Part shown: positions 1-7,139 of the stretch, piece after piece
Layout: the number at the start of each line of letters is the position of its first letter
Position numbering within the stretch: position 1 is the first letter of the stretch
Assembly (NCBI GenBank): GCA_964396715.1
Contig: CAYNFQ010000014.1
Coordinates: 1-33,990 of the forward strand
Source of the DNA: CAYNFQ01 sp964396715
GTDB taxonomy: Bacteria; Patescibacteriota; Microgenomatia; Daviesbacterales; UBA10151
Length of the DNA stretch: 33,990 nt
Direction: 5' to 3'
Made by a program: the position numbers and the translations under genes
Notes under the pieces: model-generated
What the model saw: the letters and a program-made list of their open reading frames with translations, nothing else
Told to the model about the DNA's origin: nothing
Databases searched by the model: none

Positions 1-1
1 G

Positions 2-55
2 CCGTTAGTAAATCAAAAGAGGACTAAATTCCCAACACATTTGTTCCATTAAGCC
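2..55. repeat. Left copy of 54-bp terminal inverted repeat
   Basis: Bases 2-55 are the exact reverse complement of 33937-33990, the last bases of the window. I recognise no transposase or telomere-like motif near either copy. A length close to a common assembly k-mer (55) at both contig ends suggests a repeat that broke the assembly, but a real dispersed repeat is equally possible. Confidence 0.9.
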
Positions 56-89
56 CCTTTTTGCTTCGCCAAAACGTAAGCCAGATTCT

Positions 90-437
90 GCCTAGGAAAA
101 GAATAAGCCAGATTCGGTTCGGTAGATCTTATCTGGATGGATCTACTTGATGATAATTTATCTGATGCTCCTGACTTCGACAATTTAGCGAGCAGCTATG
201 CCGGTTCTAGGATTGCAGCGGGGAGGATTGTCCTTCAACTGCGCTCAGGACTATAGCCCTTTGCTAGTTGAAAACCCGTAAGCTTGGTCGTTTCACTGGG
301 CGCAACTCCAATCGTCACTGTTACTCTATACTCGCAGTTACCTGGATCCAGTTACCTGGACCACCCTGCTCTATGCTGTCTGGACTTTCCTCTACGTTCA
401 TGTAAACTGAACGTAGTAATCATCCTTCTTCCTAGGC
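90..437 (-). ncRNA. rnpB: RNase P RNA (bacterial)
   Basis: This is the catalytic RNA that trims the 5' leaders of tRNA precursors. Read on the minus strand, the 5' end GCCTAGGAA (429-437) pairs with TTCCTAGGC (90-98) to form P1. The hallmark GAGGAAAGTCC of conserved region I follows shortly after, near 386-396, and the 3' P4 strand with the GAATCTGGCTTA motif lies just before the P1 3' strand, near 103-117. The length of about 348 nt fits the family. A second GAATCTGGCTTA-like stretch just beyond the 3' end (77-88) is odd and may be a local duplication. The ends are set by P1 and by a promoter that predicts a start at about 437. The gene is back to back with comM. Confidence 0.93.
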
Positions 438-443
438 TTATAT

Positions 444-472
444 ATTTTACTATATAATGAGTTTAATTTCAA
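444..472 (-). promoter_or_regulatory. rnpB promoter
   Basis: On the minus strand a -35 TTGAAA (467-472) and a -10 TAAAAT (444-449) are separated by 17 bp. They predict initiation at about 437, exactly the first base of RNase P helix P1. A plus-strand TATAAT (453-458) overlaps this promoter and could serve comM. Confidence 0.7.
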
Positions 473-474
473 AA

Positions 475-2007
475 ATGCTTTCCAAGATTTACTCAGGCGC
501 GAATGTCGGTTTAGATGCTACTTTGGTGACTGTGGAAGTTGATGTGTCTCAAACAGGCTTACCTCATTTTATCATGGTGGGTCTGGCTGATCGGGCAGTT
601 GAGGAGAGTAAAGAAAGGGTTAGAACAGCCATCAGAAATAGCAGCAGTCAGTTTCCGGATCATAAAATCACCGTCAATTTGGCCCCGGCCGATTTACCCA
701 AAGAAGGGCCGTATTATGATTTACCGATTGCTTTGGGTTTGCTGCTTTCTTCCGGTCAAATAACCAATAATAAAACAATTATAGATTTGGAAAAAACTTT
801 AGTTGTCGGTGAACTGTCTTTGGATGGCAGCTTAAGATATACTCACGGAATTTTGCCCATGGCTCTTTTGTCAAGACAGTTGGGGTTTGAGACGATCATT
901 GTGCCCGCTGCTAACTCAAAAGAGGCGGCAGTGGTGGAGGGTGTAAAAGTTTTTGCCTTTAAATCATTACAGCAGTTGATGAGCTCTCTTTTGGGACAAG
1001 AGCAAATAGAGGCAACTGAGAAAGAGCAGATTAATTTAGAGGATGATTTAATATTTGATTATGATTTTTCCCAAATAAAAGGACAGGAAAGCGCCAAAAG
1101 AGCCCTGGAGATTGCCGCAGCCGGCGGGCATAACATCTTACTAAAAGGTCCACCGGGTGCAGGCAAAACCATGCTGGCTCGTGCTTTTCCTTCTATTTTG
1201 CCGCCTTTAAGCTTTGAGGAGGCAATAGAGGTGACCAAGATTTTTTCTATTGCCGGGCTTTTGGAATCCGGCAAGGCTTTAGTGAGGCAGCGTCCTTTTC
1301 GGTCTCCTCACCACACTGCTTCCCATGTGGGACTGATTGGCGGCGGGAACAATATTAGGCCGGGAGAAATTTCTCTTGCTCACAGAGGAGTATTATTCCT
1401 GGATGAGTTGCCGGAATTTCCCAGACAGGCTTTAGAAGTATTGAGACAACCAATGGAAGATCATAAAATCACTATCTCAAGAGCCTCAGGTTCTTTGACT
1501 TTTCCTGCCAAGTTTATTCTTTTGGGGGCGCAAAATCCCTGCCCCTGCGGTTTTTTAGGAGATTTAAAAAAGTCCTGCATTTGTATGCCGGGGCAAATTG
1601 CCAAATATAAAAAAAGAATTTCCGGCCCGCTGCTTGATAGAATTGATATTTACCTTGAAGTGCCTGCGGTGGAAGTTGATAAGCTAACAGCCGGAGCAGA
1701 CGCTGAGTCATCCGCACAAATAAGAAACAGGGTTATCAAGGCCAGACAAAAACAAAAGATGCGGTTTAAAGGAAGAATTTTAACAAATTCGGAGATGGGA
1801 AATCCTGATATAAAACAACACTGCTCAATTACTCAGGAAGGTCTGGATCTTTTAAAAATGGCCATATCATCTCTTAATTTATCTGCCAGAGGTTATCATC
1901 GGGTTTTAAAGCTGGCCAGGACAGTGGCGGATCTAACAGAATCGGAAAATATTCAAGCCGAACATATTGCCGAAAGTTTGCAGTATCGGGCAAGGGAAGA
2001 GCTCTAA
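475..2007 (+). CDS. comM: YifB/ComM family Mg-chelatase-like AAA+ ATPase
   Basis: This is a hexameric AAA+ helicase family; in transformable bacteria ComM drives branch migration during integration of incoming DNA. Counting from the upstream ATG at 457, the N-terminal ChlI domain spans residues 7-180, Walker A GPPGAGKT is at 231-238, Walker B (VLFLDELPEF) is near 312-321, a four-Cys cluster is at 362-376 (NPCPCG and CIC), and the Mg_chelatase_C helical domain is at the end. I prefer ATG 475, because the family typically begins MLSKVYS and a TATAAT at 453-458 predicts transcription from about 465, after the ATG at 457. That start gives 510 residues, full length for the family. The gene is common in CPR genomes and hints at natural competence; the activity is inferred. 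Confidence 0.93.
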   Translation: MLSKIYSGANVGLDATLVTVEVDVSQTGLPHFIMVGLADRAVEESKERVRTAIRNSSSQFPDHKITVNLAPADLPKEGPYYDLPIALGLLLSSGQITNNKTIIDLEKTLVVGELSLDGSLRYTHGILPMALLSRQLGFETIIVPAANSKEAAVVEGVKVFAFKSLQQLMSSLLGQEQIEATEKEQINLEDDLIFDYDFSQIKGQESAKRALEIAAAGGHNILLKGPPGAGKTMLARAFPSILPPLSFEEAIEVTKIFSIAGLLESGKALVRQRPFRSPHHTASHVGLIGGGNNIRPGEISLAHRGVLFLDELPEFPRQALEVLRQPMEDHKITISRASGSLTFPAKFILLGAQNPCPCGFLGDLKKSCICMPGQIAKYKKRISGPLLDRIDIYLEVPAVEVDKLTAGADAESSAQIRNRVIKARQKQKMRFKGRILTNSEMGNPDIKQHCSITQEGLDLLKMAISSLNLSARGYHRVLKLARTVADLTESENIQAEHIAESLQYRAREEL

Positions 2008-2019
2008 ATTTTTTTTATG

Positions 2020-2053
2020 AAAAATCCCACTTCATCCTGCGACTACATGGGAT
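2020..2053 (-). terminator. Probable terminator of the DUF5679 operon
   Basis: On the minus strand ATCCCA (2048-2053) pairs with TGGGAT (2024-2029) and a T-run follows. The loop is large (18 nt), so the call is tentative. It lies between the convergent ends of comM and the DUF5679 gene. Confidence 0.45.
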
Positions 2054-2075
2054 CTTTCACAAAACAAACTGGCAC

Positions 2076-2213
2076 TTATCCGCCAATTTTAAACATTGAG
2101 GTGCTGCAAACAGGGCAAGTTCCTCTGGATGCTTTTTTGCCGTTTTTCATAGTGACTGCCTGGACATTTTCAGCATCTCTTTTTTGGCGGCATTTGACAC
2201 AATACATCTGCAT
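2076..2213 (-). CDS. DUF5679 mini zinc-ribbon protein (45 aa)
   Basis: This is a 45-residue protein with the pattern YCVKCR (Cys5, Cys8) followed by VTMKNGK, then GTCPVCST (Cys33, Cys36) and MFKIGG. The two CxxC pairs around a TMKNG core match the DUF5679 family, a small predicted zinc-binding fold often seen in CPR genomes. A strong purine-rich ribosome site (GAGAGGGGGTG) lies about 6 nt before the ATG and overlaps the stop of the gene upstream, so the two are translationally coupled. The function of the family is unknown. Confidence 0.88.
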   Translation of the reverse strand: MQMYCVKCRQKRDAENVQAVTMKNGKKASRGTCPVCSTSMFKIGG

Positions 2214-2230
2214 TATTTATTCACCCCCTC

Positions 2231-2551
2231 TCATAGTAAATTTATTCTCAAAAAATTATTCTGTGAAAGATAAAATAGTATAATTTGAGCTCCAAGCGCA
2301 AGAGAGGCCAGTAGGGAAATCTTTAGAAGATCTTGGTGAAGATAGGTAATGTCGGTTCGGAAAGACTCAGAATGACTCTGAGAATCAGTGTGTCGGTAGA
2401 TCGGTGCATCAGAAATCTGGCTATCTGATATTCTGACCTTTGGGTAAACTAAGTTTTCCGTGTCTTCTGAACTCTTCCCATAGACTTGTTGGCGAAGCAA
2501 TCTAAGACGTTTTTCTATATCAGAAGTTTGCTTAGTTTGATGGATAGCCAT
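2231..2551 (-). CDS. Small membrane-anchored protein of unknown function
   Basis: I do not recognise a named family. The protein has a basic, helical N-terminus, a polar serine- and aspartate-rich middle, and one membrane segment near the C-terminus (KISLLASLALGAQIILFYL), preceded by YLHQDLL. This looks like the CPR small proteins with a YxxxDLxK motif before a single helix. Start options are ATG 2551 (106 aa) or an in-frame TTG at 2563 (110 aa). It is the first gene of a two-gene operon with the DUF5679 protein, and its start lies in one strand of the long inverted repeat at 2548-2678. Confidence 0.6.
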   Translation of the reverse strand: MAIHQTKQTSDIEKRLRLLRQQVYGKSSEDTENLVYPKVRISDSQISDAPIYRHTDSQSHSESFRTDITYLHQDLLKISLLASLALGAQIILFYLSQNNFLRINLL

Positions 2552-2678
2552 AGTTTTACTCAATCTCTACGCTCAATTGAGCCTTAGAGAAACATTCTCG
2601 CAGGATCAAATCGATTAGATTTGAGCCTATCACGCACAGTGCACGCTTGTCAAGCACCAATTGAACCTAAAACTATGG
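2548..2678. other. Long-range inverted repeat with nested hairpins (possible structured RNA)
   Basis: An 11-bp perfect stem (2548-2558 with 2668-2678) extends through a bulge by 5 more pairs (2560-2564 with 2660-2664). Inside it are hairpins at 2565-2589 and 2603-2627, and a short one at 2645-2655. The fold works on either strand. It matches no RNA family I recognise. Confidence 0.4.
2624..2653 (-). promoter_or_regulatory. Promoter for the small membrane protein/DUF5679 operon
   Basis: On the minus strand there is a perfect -35 TTGACA (2648-2653), an 18-bp spacer and an extended -10 TGATAGGCT (TAGGCT at 2624-2629). The predicted start near 2617 leaves a 65-nt leader with a stable hairpin (2565-2589) before the ATG at 2551. 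Confidence 0.5.
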
Positions 2679-2790
2679 GGTAAACACTAAAGAGATACCA
2701 GTTGCAGCTTAAACGCGTTATGCTTCACGATAGAATCCGAATGAAATCACCTAAACACAAATCAGAATGAAGCGTGTGATTGAGTGTTTA

Positions 2791-2824
2791 TTGACAAATT
2801 TTAGTACCATGGTATCATGGTACT
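2791..2824 (+). promoter_or_regulatory. vapBC promoter with overlapping palindromic operator
   Basis: A -35 TTGACA (2791-2796) and a -10 TATCAT (2813-2818) are 16 bp apart. A perfect inverted repeat, AGTACCATG then GTAT then CATGGTACT (2803-2824), covers the -10. This is the geometry expected for autorepression by the RHH antitoxin. Transcription should start at about 2825, only 3 nt before the ATG, so the mRNA is essentially leaderless. Confidence 0.75.
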
Positions 2825-2827
2825 ATT

Positions 2828-3100
2828 ATGAACTGGATTGCTACCAACATCAGATTTCCTGAAGATCAGTATATAAAGTTAAAAATTAAAGCTGCCAAAG
2901 AGCGAAAGAGTGTGGCCGAAGTGATTCGTAAAGCTACCGAGAGAGTTGTTGAGCCTGTAGAAATTTCGGAAGTAAGACGAAAAAAGGGAGAAAAATTACT
3001 AAAAGAAATTGAAAAATTGGCTGAAGAAAATTCTAAATATGTTCCTAAGGGATTTGATTCTGTGAAAGCTTTAAGAGAGATTAGATATCAAGACGAATGA
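2828..3100 (+). CDS. vapB: VapB-like ribbon-helix-helix antitoxin
   Basis: This is the 90-residue antitoxin of a type II module. The N-terminal segment TNIRFPEDQYIKLKIKAAKE followed by SVAEVIRKA is a ribbon-helix-helix DNA-binding domain (about residues 6-42). The lysine- and glutamate-rich C-terminal half is the likely toxin-neutralising tail. Its stop overlaps the start of the PIN toxin gene as ATGA, so the two are coupled. A palindrome over the -10 box is the likely binding site of the antitoxin or its complex. The family is inferred from fold and partner, since RHH antitoxins are too short to subtype by eye. Confidence 0.85.
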   Translation: MNWIATNIRFPEDQYIKLKIKAAKERKSVAEVIRKATERVVEPVEISEVRRKKGEKLLKEIEKLAEENSKYVPKGFDSVKALREIRYQDE

Positions 3101-3501
3101 TAGCAATTGATGCCTCGGTAGCCGCTAAATGGTTCTTCAAAGGTGAAAAAGGCGTAGCGCCAGCTCAAAAGATCTTAAGTAGTCATGTATTAGGTGTAAA
3201 TAAAATTCTTGTCCCCGACCTATTTTTCTATGAAATCGCCAACATTGTAGCCACAAAAGGCTATCTTTCTTTATGGAAAACTACATCCTATCTGACCAAA
3301 ATTTATAAGCTGGAATTAGTAGTATATATTCCCGTAGCTCAGGAGGTTAAACAGGCTACTAGATTAGCTAAAAAATACAAAACTTCTGTTTATGATATAT
3401 TGTATGCGGTGGTAGCTAAAAATCATAAAGTTAAGTTGATTACCGCAGATGAGCAGTTTATAAAACAAACAGGTTTTCAATTTGTTCAACTTCTTCATTG
3501 A
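3097..3501 (+). CDS. vapC: VapC-like PIN-domain ribonuclease toxin
   Basis: This is a 134-residue PIN-domain protein, the metal-dependent RNase toxin of VapBC modules, which usually cleaves tRNA or rRNA. The acidic residues of the active site are all present: Asp5 (IAIDAS), Glu46 (FYEIANI), Asp100 (VYDILYAV) and Asp118 (ITADEQF). The toxin therefore looks intact. It overlaps vapB by 4 nt. The -35 box of the next gene lies at its extreme 3' end. Confidence 0.9.
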   Translation: MIAIDASVAAKWFFKGEKGVAPAQKILSSHVLGVNKILVPDLFFYEIANIVATKGYLSLWKTTSYLTKIYKLELVVYIPVAQEVKQATRLAKKYKTSVYDILYAVVAKNHKVKLITADEQFIKQTGFQFVQLLH

Positions 3502-3526
3502 CAAAATTTTTGCTCAACTGTATATT
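3498..3526 (+). promoter_or_regulatory. Promoter of the DUF4446 gene
   Basis: TTGACA (3498-3503) and TATATT (3521-3526) with a 17-bp spacer predict a start near 3533, 7 nt before the DUF4446 ATG. The -35 overlaps the vapC stop codon. Confidence 0.7.
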
Positions 3527-3539
3527 AAAAGAGTAACTT

Positions 3540-4013
3540 ATGTATTCGGATTGGTCCGTCCTTGCCGGGTTGGTGGTAGCGGCAATTTTTATTTGGCTGG
3601 GAATTTTAAGTTTTTTTGTCTGGAAGCAGGGAAATTTTTTAAAATCTCTTTTCCCAAAATCAGGGGACAGGGATATCAGAAAAAAATTTGCGGAAATTAT
3701 TACGGAGGTAGAGAATTTCAGAGGGGAGTTAAAGGATTTAGAAGAAGGGGTGGCCTATTTTGAAAAAAGCGGCTTAAAGCATGTCCAAAGAGTTGCGCTT
3801 TTACGCTTTAACCCTTATCAGGAAACCGGTGGGGATCAAAGTTTTACTATAGCTTTGCTTGATGGTTTAGGTGATGGTTTTGTGGTGACCAGTTTGCATG
3901 CCCGCTCCGGCACCAGGGTTTTTGCAAAACCTATCAAGATGGGCAGGGGAGTAAGATATCAGCTGTCTTCGGAAGAGGAAGAAGTTTTAAGAAAGGCTTT
4001 ATCAGATGAATAA
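3540..4013 (+). CDS. DUF4446 family membrane-anchored protein
   Basis: This 157-residue protein has one N-terminal membrane segment (about residues 8-28), a short charged coiled stretch, and the DUF4446 core: RVALLRFNPYQETGGDQSF, then ALLDGLGDGFVVTSLH, then TRVFAKPI. These are the diagnostic blocks of the family, which also occurs next to chromosome-partitioning genes in Firmicutes. The function is unknown. The gene overlaps the next one by 8 nt. Confidence 0.88.
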   Translation: MYSDWSVLAGLVVAAIFIWLGILSFFVWKQGNFLKSLFPKSGDRDIRKKFAEIITEVENFRGELKDLEEGVAYFEKSGLKHVQRVALLRFNPYQETGGDQSFTIALLDGLGDGFVVTSLHARSGTRVFAKPIKMGRGVRYQLSSEEEEVLRKALSDE

Positions 4014-5187
4014 TATTGTAGAAACATTTCAAAGATTTACCAATATACAAAAAATTCTGGTGTTGATAATTCTTTCATTTACTTTGTATGTTTCTTCAAC
4101 CAGCATCTCTTATTCGCTTTTTCTAAATTCAGCAATGGGCACTCTATCGGGCGGGGATTTGACCACCTCATATATTCCGACACCCTCAAATGCTTTAGTT
4201 GAAGATCCCAACGAGCCAAAAACCGAAAGCTGCCCATTAAATGGTGAGCTACATACCAAAAAGGCACAAGAATCTTGGGAAAAAAGACGGCCTTTGGCTG
4301 TGATGATAGAAAACCACACCGAGGCCAGGCCTCAATCAGGGTTATCTACCGCAGATATTGTTTATGAGGCTGTTGCCGAAGGCGGTATCACCCGCTTTAT
4401 GGCCATTTTTTATTGCAATTTGTCTGATGTTCAAGTCGGCCCTGTCAGGTCAGCCAGAACTTACTTTCTGGACTGGTTAGGGGAATATGACGGCCTGTAT
4501 GCTCATGTTGGAGGGGCAAATACTCCGGGTCCTGCCGATGCACTGTCGCAAATAATCAGGTACGAGGTGAAAGATTTGAATCAGTTCAGCATAGGATTCC
4601 CGGTATTTTGGAGGGATTATCAAAGGTTGGGCCACCCTGTTGCCACCGAACACACCATGTATTCCACCACCCAAAAGCTTTGGGAAGTGGGGGCAAAAAG
4701 AGGTTGGACCGCAGCAGATTCATCAGGGATCAGATGGGATGAAAACTTCATCCCCTGGAAATTTAAAAATGATGAAGCAGGTGGAAATATTTTCAAGATT
4801 GCTGTTAATTTCTGGGAAAGCCAACCTAACTATACGGTTGAATGGAATTATGACCCTGAATTAAACCTCTATCAGAGAAAAAACGGAGAGCCTCATCTGG
4901 ATTTAAATAATAATACCCAACTTGCCCCAAAAGTTGTCATTGTCCAATTTGAAAAAGAGGCTAATGCCAATGATGGTTATCCTGGCAACGTCCATCTTTT
5001 GTATGGCACCACCGGTTCTGGTAAAGCATTAGTCTTTCAGGATGGAAACGTTTTGGAAGGTAAGTGGATCAAAAACAGCAGAGTCTTCAGGACTAAATAT
5101 TTGGATTCAACCAATAAAGAAATTGAGCTAAGCCGAGGTCAAATTTGGATCCAGACTGTCCCGGAAGGATCCAAAGTAAAGTATTAA
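4006..5187 (+). CDS. DUF3048 (YerB-like) surface protein
   Basis: The 393-residue protein has one N-terminal membrane helix (about 16-40) and a proline-rich linker, then a DUF3048 domain from about residue 95: RPLAVMIENHTEARPQSGLS, IVYEAVAEGGITRFMAIF, and VGPVRSARTYFLDW. The C-terminal part (NVHLLYGTTGSGKALVFQDG) fits the DUF3048 C-terminal domain. The domain should face outside the cell. Firmicute homologues such as YerB are lipoproteins of unknown role; here no lipobox is seen, so a signal anchor is more likely. It is translationally coupled to the DUF4446 gene. Confidence 0.88.
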   Translation: MNNIVETFQRFTNIQKILVLIILSFTLYVSSTSISYSLFLNSAMGTLSGGDLTTSYIPTPSNALVEDPNEPKTESCPLNGELHTKKAQESWEKRRPLAVMIENHTEARPQSGLSTADIVYEAVAEGGITRFMAIFYCNLSDVQVGPVRSARTYFLDWLGEYDGLYAHVGGANTPGPADALSQIIRYEVKDLNQFSIGFPVFWRDYQRLGHPVATEHTMYSTTQKLWEVGAKRGWTAADSSGIRWDENFIPWKFKNDEAGGNIFKIAVNFWESQPNYTVEWNYDPELNLYQRKNGEPHLDLNNNTQLAPKVVIVQFEKEANANDGYPGNVHLLYGTTGSGKALVFQDGNVLEGKWIKNSRVFRTKYLDSTNKEIELSRGQIWIQTVPEGSKVKY

Positions 5188-5223
5188 CCCCGATTACGGG
5201 GTAAAAATTCTAGCTGCCTAGAA
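5187..5223 (+). other. Two small hairpins between DUF3048 and winged-helix genes
   Basis: ACCCC-GATTAC-GGGGT (5187-5202) is followed by TTCTAG-CTGC-CTAGAA (5208-5223). Only a short A-rich stretch lies between them, so neither is a convincing terminator. The second ends just before the ribosome site of the next gene and could affect its access. Confidence 0.4.
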
Positions 5224-5235
5224 AGGTGGTGGAAA

Positions 5236-5826
5236 ATGCTGGAAGAATTATTTGTATCACGTGTCCGGGTTAAAATACTGCAGTTATTTTTATCCAGTCC
5301 CCAGGATGCTCTTTTTCATGTCCGTGAGATTGTGAGAAGAGTTTCAGAGGAAATAAATGCGGTCAGACGGGAACTGGGAAGGATGGAAAAGTTCGGTTTG
5401 GTTTCCTCCGAATGGAGGGCAAACAGGAGGCTTTATAAATTCAGGAGGGATTACTTATTCTATAAAGAATTACTTGCTTTGGTGGCCAAAACATCAGGTT
5501 TGGGTGGCAGTATTGTTAAAAATAAAAACAAGCTTGGGAAAATCAAATTTGCTTTTATTTCAACAAGGTATTTAAAAGGTGTAGCCTCTTTGTCTGAGGA
5601 TGTTGATCTGTTAATTGTTGGCAATATTGTTTTACCAGAGCTCCAGGTTTTAATTGCCGATGAGCAGGCCAAAAGAGAGGCAGAAATTAACTATTCATTT
5701 ATGGATGAGACAGAATTTAAATTCAGAGTCAAAAGACGGGACCCCTTTATTTTAAGAGTGTTAATGCAGCCAAAGGTGATGCTGTTAGGTTTGGAGGATG
5801 AGCTTCTGGAGGAGGTAACAGGTTAG
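5236..5826 (+). CDS. Winged-helix protein with degenerate nucleotidyltransferase domain
   Basis: Residues 1-75 form a winged-helix DNA-binding domain (VRVKILQLFLSS, then HVREIVRRV, NAVRRELGRMEKFGLVSS). Residues 104-196 resemble a minimal nucleotidyltransferase: FISTRYLKGVASLSEDVDLLIVG keeps two acidic residues (Asp122, Asp124), but the usual GS motif is replaced (IST). Proteins of this ArsR-like plus MNT design are common in CPR. Loss of GS suggests altered or absent transferase activity; regulation is inferred only from the DNA-binding fold. A strong ribosome site (AAAGGTGGTGG) precedes the ATG. secD begins 4 nt after its stop. Confidence 0.72.
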   Translation: MLEELFVSRVRVKILQLFLSSPQDALFHVREIVRRVSEEINAVRRELGRMEKFGLVSSEWRANRRLYKFRRDYLFYKELLALVAKTSGLGGSIVKNKNKLGKIKFAFISTRYLKGVASLSEDVDLLIVGNIVLPELQVLIADEQAKREAEINYSFMDETEFKFRVKRRDPFILRVLMQPKVMLLGLEDELLEEVTG

Positions 5827-5830
5827 TAAA

Positions 5831-7093
5831 ATGCGCGAAAGATTCTCTCTTGGGATTATTGTCATCCTGACAGTGGGGGCGATTTTGGTGGATCTTCCCA
5901 ATATTCCCGCCATTAATTTCCCGCTCAAGCTTGGTTTAGATTTACAAGGTGGGACACAACTGATTTTGCAGGCAGAAACCGATCAAATTAGTCCTCAAGA
6001 TAGGGATGAGGCCCTAAATTCAGTAAGGGAAGTAATTGAGAGAAGAGTTAATGCATTCGGAATTTCGGAAAGCAGGGTGCAGACTTCAAAAATAGGACAA
6101 CAGAGAAGGATATTGGTTGAATTACCGGGTCTTAAAGATTCCACTGCGGCGGCAGAGCTAATTGGTAAAACAGCCAAATTGGATTTTCGGGAGTTGCCTG
6201 CCACAGTTTCTGCAACAGCATCAGCGCTGCTTTCGGTTTTAGAATCTGTACCTACAGGACTAACAGGTGCGGATTTAGTCAAAGCTGCCCCCACCTTTGG
6301 TGGGAGCGCCGGTGGAAAGAGCGGGCCGCAAATCTCCATCAAGTTTAACGAAGAAGGAGCCAAAAAATTTGCGGATATCACCAAAAGAAATAAAGGTAAG
6401 CCTTTGGCGATTTTTTTGGATGATGAGCTGCTGGAGGCTCCCACAGTCCAGCAGGAAATTATCGGAGGCGATGCGGTTATCACAGGACAATTTACCACCT
6501 CGGAGGCCAAAAGAATTGCCACCCAACTTAATGCAGGAGCCCTCAAGGTACCGGTAAAAATTATCAATCAGCGTTCCATCGGCCCGGAATTAGGGAGGGA
6601 ATCAGTTAATAAGAGTCTTGTGGCAGGTATGATCGGATTGGGAGTGGTGATTTTATATATGGCAATTTTTTACGGCATTTTAGGACTAATTGCCAATTTG
6701 GCACTGGTTATTTATACCCTGTTGGTTTTGGCAATTTTTAAAACAGGACTTTTTTTACTCCCGCCCGTTACCCTAACCTTGGCAGGAATTGCCGGATTTA
6801 TTTTATCCATAGGTATGGCGGTTGACGCCAATATTTTAATTTTTGAGAGAATGAAAGAAGAGGTCAGGTGGGGTAAAACTAAGGGTTTGGCACTTGAGTT
6901 AGGATTTAAAAGGGCCTGGTCTTCTATTTGGGCATCGAATGTTTCCTCGCTTATTACTGCTGCAATTTTGTACAGTATGGGTTCATCACTAGTCCGGGGC
7001 TTTGCCGTCACTTTGGCAATTGGAGTTTTAGTATCAATGTTTACAAGTTATATTGTAACAAGGACATTTTTAAGACTTATTGTTCGAGGCTGA
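5831..7093 (+). CDS. secD: Protein translocase subunit SecD
   Basis: SecD with SecF uses the proton motive force to help pull exported proteins through SecYEG. The 420-residue protein has the first membrane helix at about 8-25, the signature LGLDLQGGTQLILQ at about 33-46, the periplasmic P1 region (VIERRVNAFGISE, and LAIFLDDELLEAPTVQ), and five C-terminal helices from about residue 265 carrying SIGMAVDANILIFERMKEE. The large P1 base is short, as in other CPR and Gram-positive SecD. secF is not adjacent; it follows two unknown genes in the same direction. Confidence 0.96.
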   Translation: MRERFSLGIIVILTVGAILVDLPNIPAINFPLKLGLDLQGGTQLILQAETDQISPQDRDEALNSVREVIERRVNAFGISESRVQTSKIGQQRRILVELPGLKDSTAAAELIGKTAKLDFRELPATVSATASALLSVLESVPTGLTGADLVKAAPTFGGSAGGKSGPQISIKFNEEGAKKFADITKRNKGKPLAIFLDDELLEAPTVQQEIIGGDAVITGQFTTSEAKRIATQLNAGALKVPVKIINQRSIGPELGRESVNKSLVAGMIGLGVVILYMAIFYGILGLIANLALVIYTLLVLAIFKTGLFLLPPVTLTLAGIAGFILSIGMAVDANILIFERMKEEVRWGKTKGLALELGFKRAWSSIWASNVSSLITAAILYSMGSSLVRGFAVTLAIGVLVSMFTSYIVTRTFLRLIVRG

Positions 7094-7104
7094 AAGCCGA
7101 GAAC
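7082..7104 (+). other. Hairpin at the secD 3' end
   Basis: GTTC-GA-GGCT-GAA-AGCC-GA-GAAC forms two 4-bp stems separated by facing GA/GA mismatches, which can form a tandem sheared G-A pair. It covers the secD stop codon. It could be a processing or mRNA-stability element. Confidence 0.4.
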
Positions 7105-7139
7105 ATACCATGTATATTTTTCGAACAAAGTGAGAAAAT

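Noticed and set aside
2017..2283. An 88-codon plus-strand ORF
   Set aside because: It lies antisense to the DUF5679 gene, its terminator and the end of the small membrane protein gene, has no ribosome site, and its protein looks compositionally random.
2641..2715. A tmRNA-like tag on the plus strand (NYGVNTKEIPVAA followed by TAA)
   Set aside because: The ending resembles tmRNA tags, but there is no TTCGAC-type 5' half, no T-arm and no acceptor stem on either side within the expected distance, and a stop codon lies two codons before the tag.
5995..6567. A 190-codon minus-strand ORF inside secD
   Set aside because: It is a shadow of a strong secD coding frame, with low-complexity serine/alanine composition and no family resemblance.
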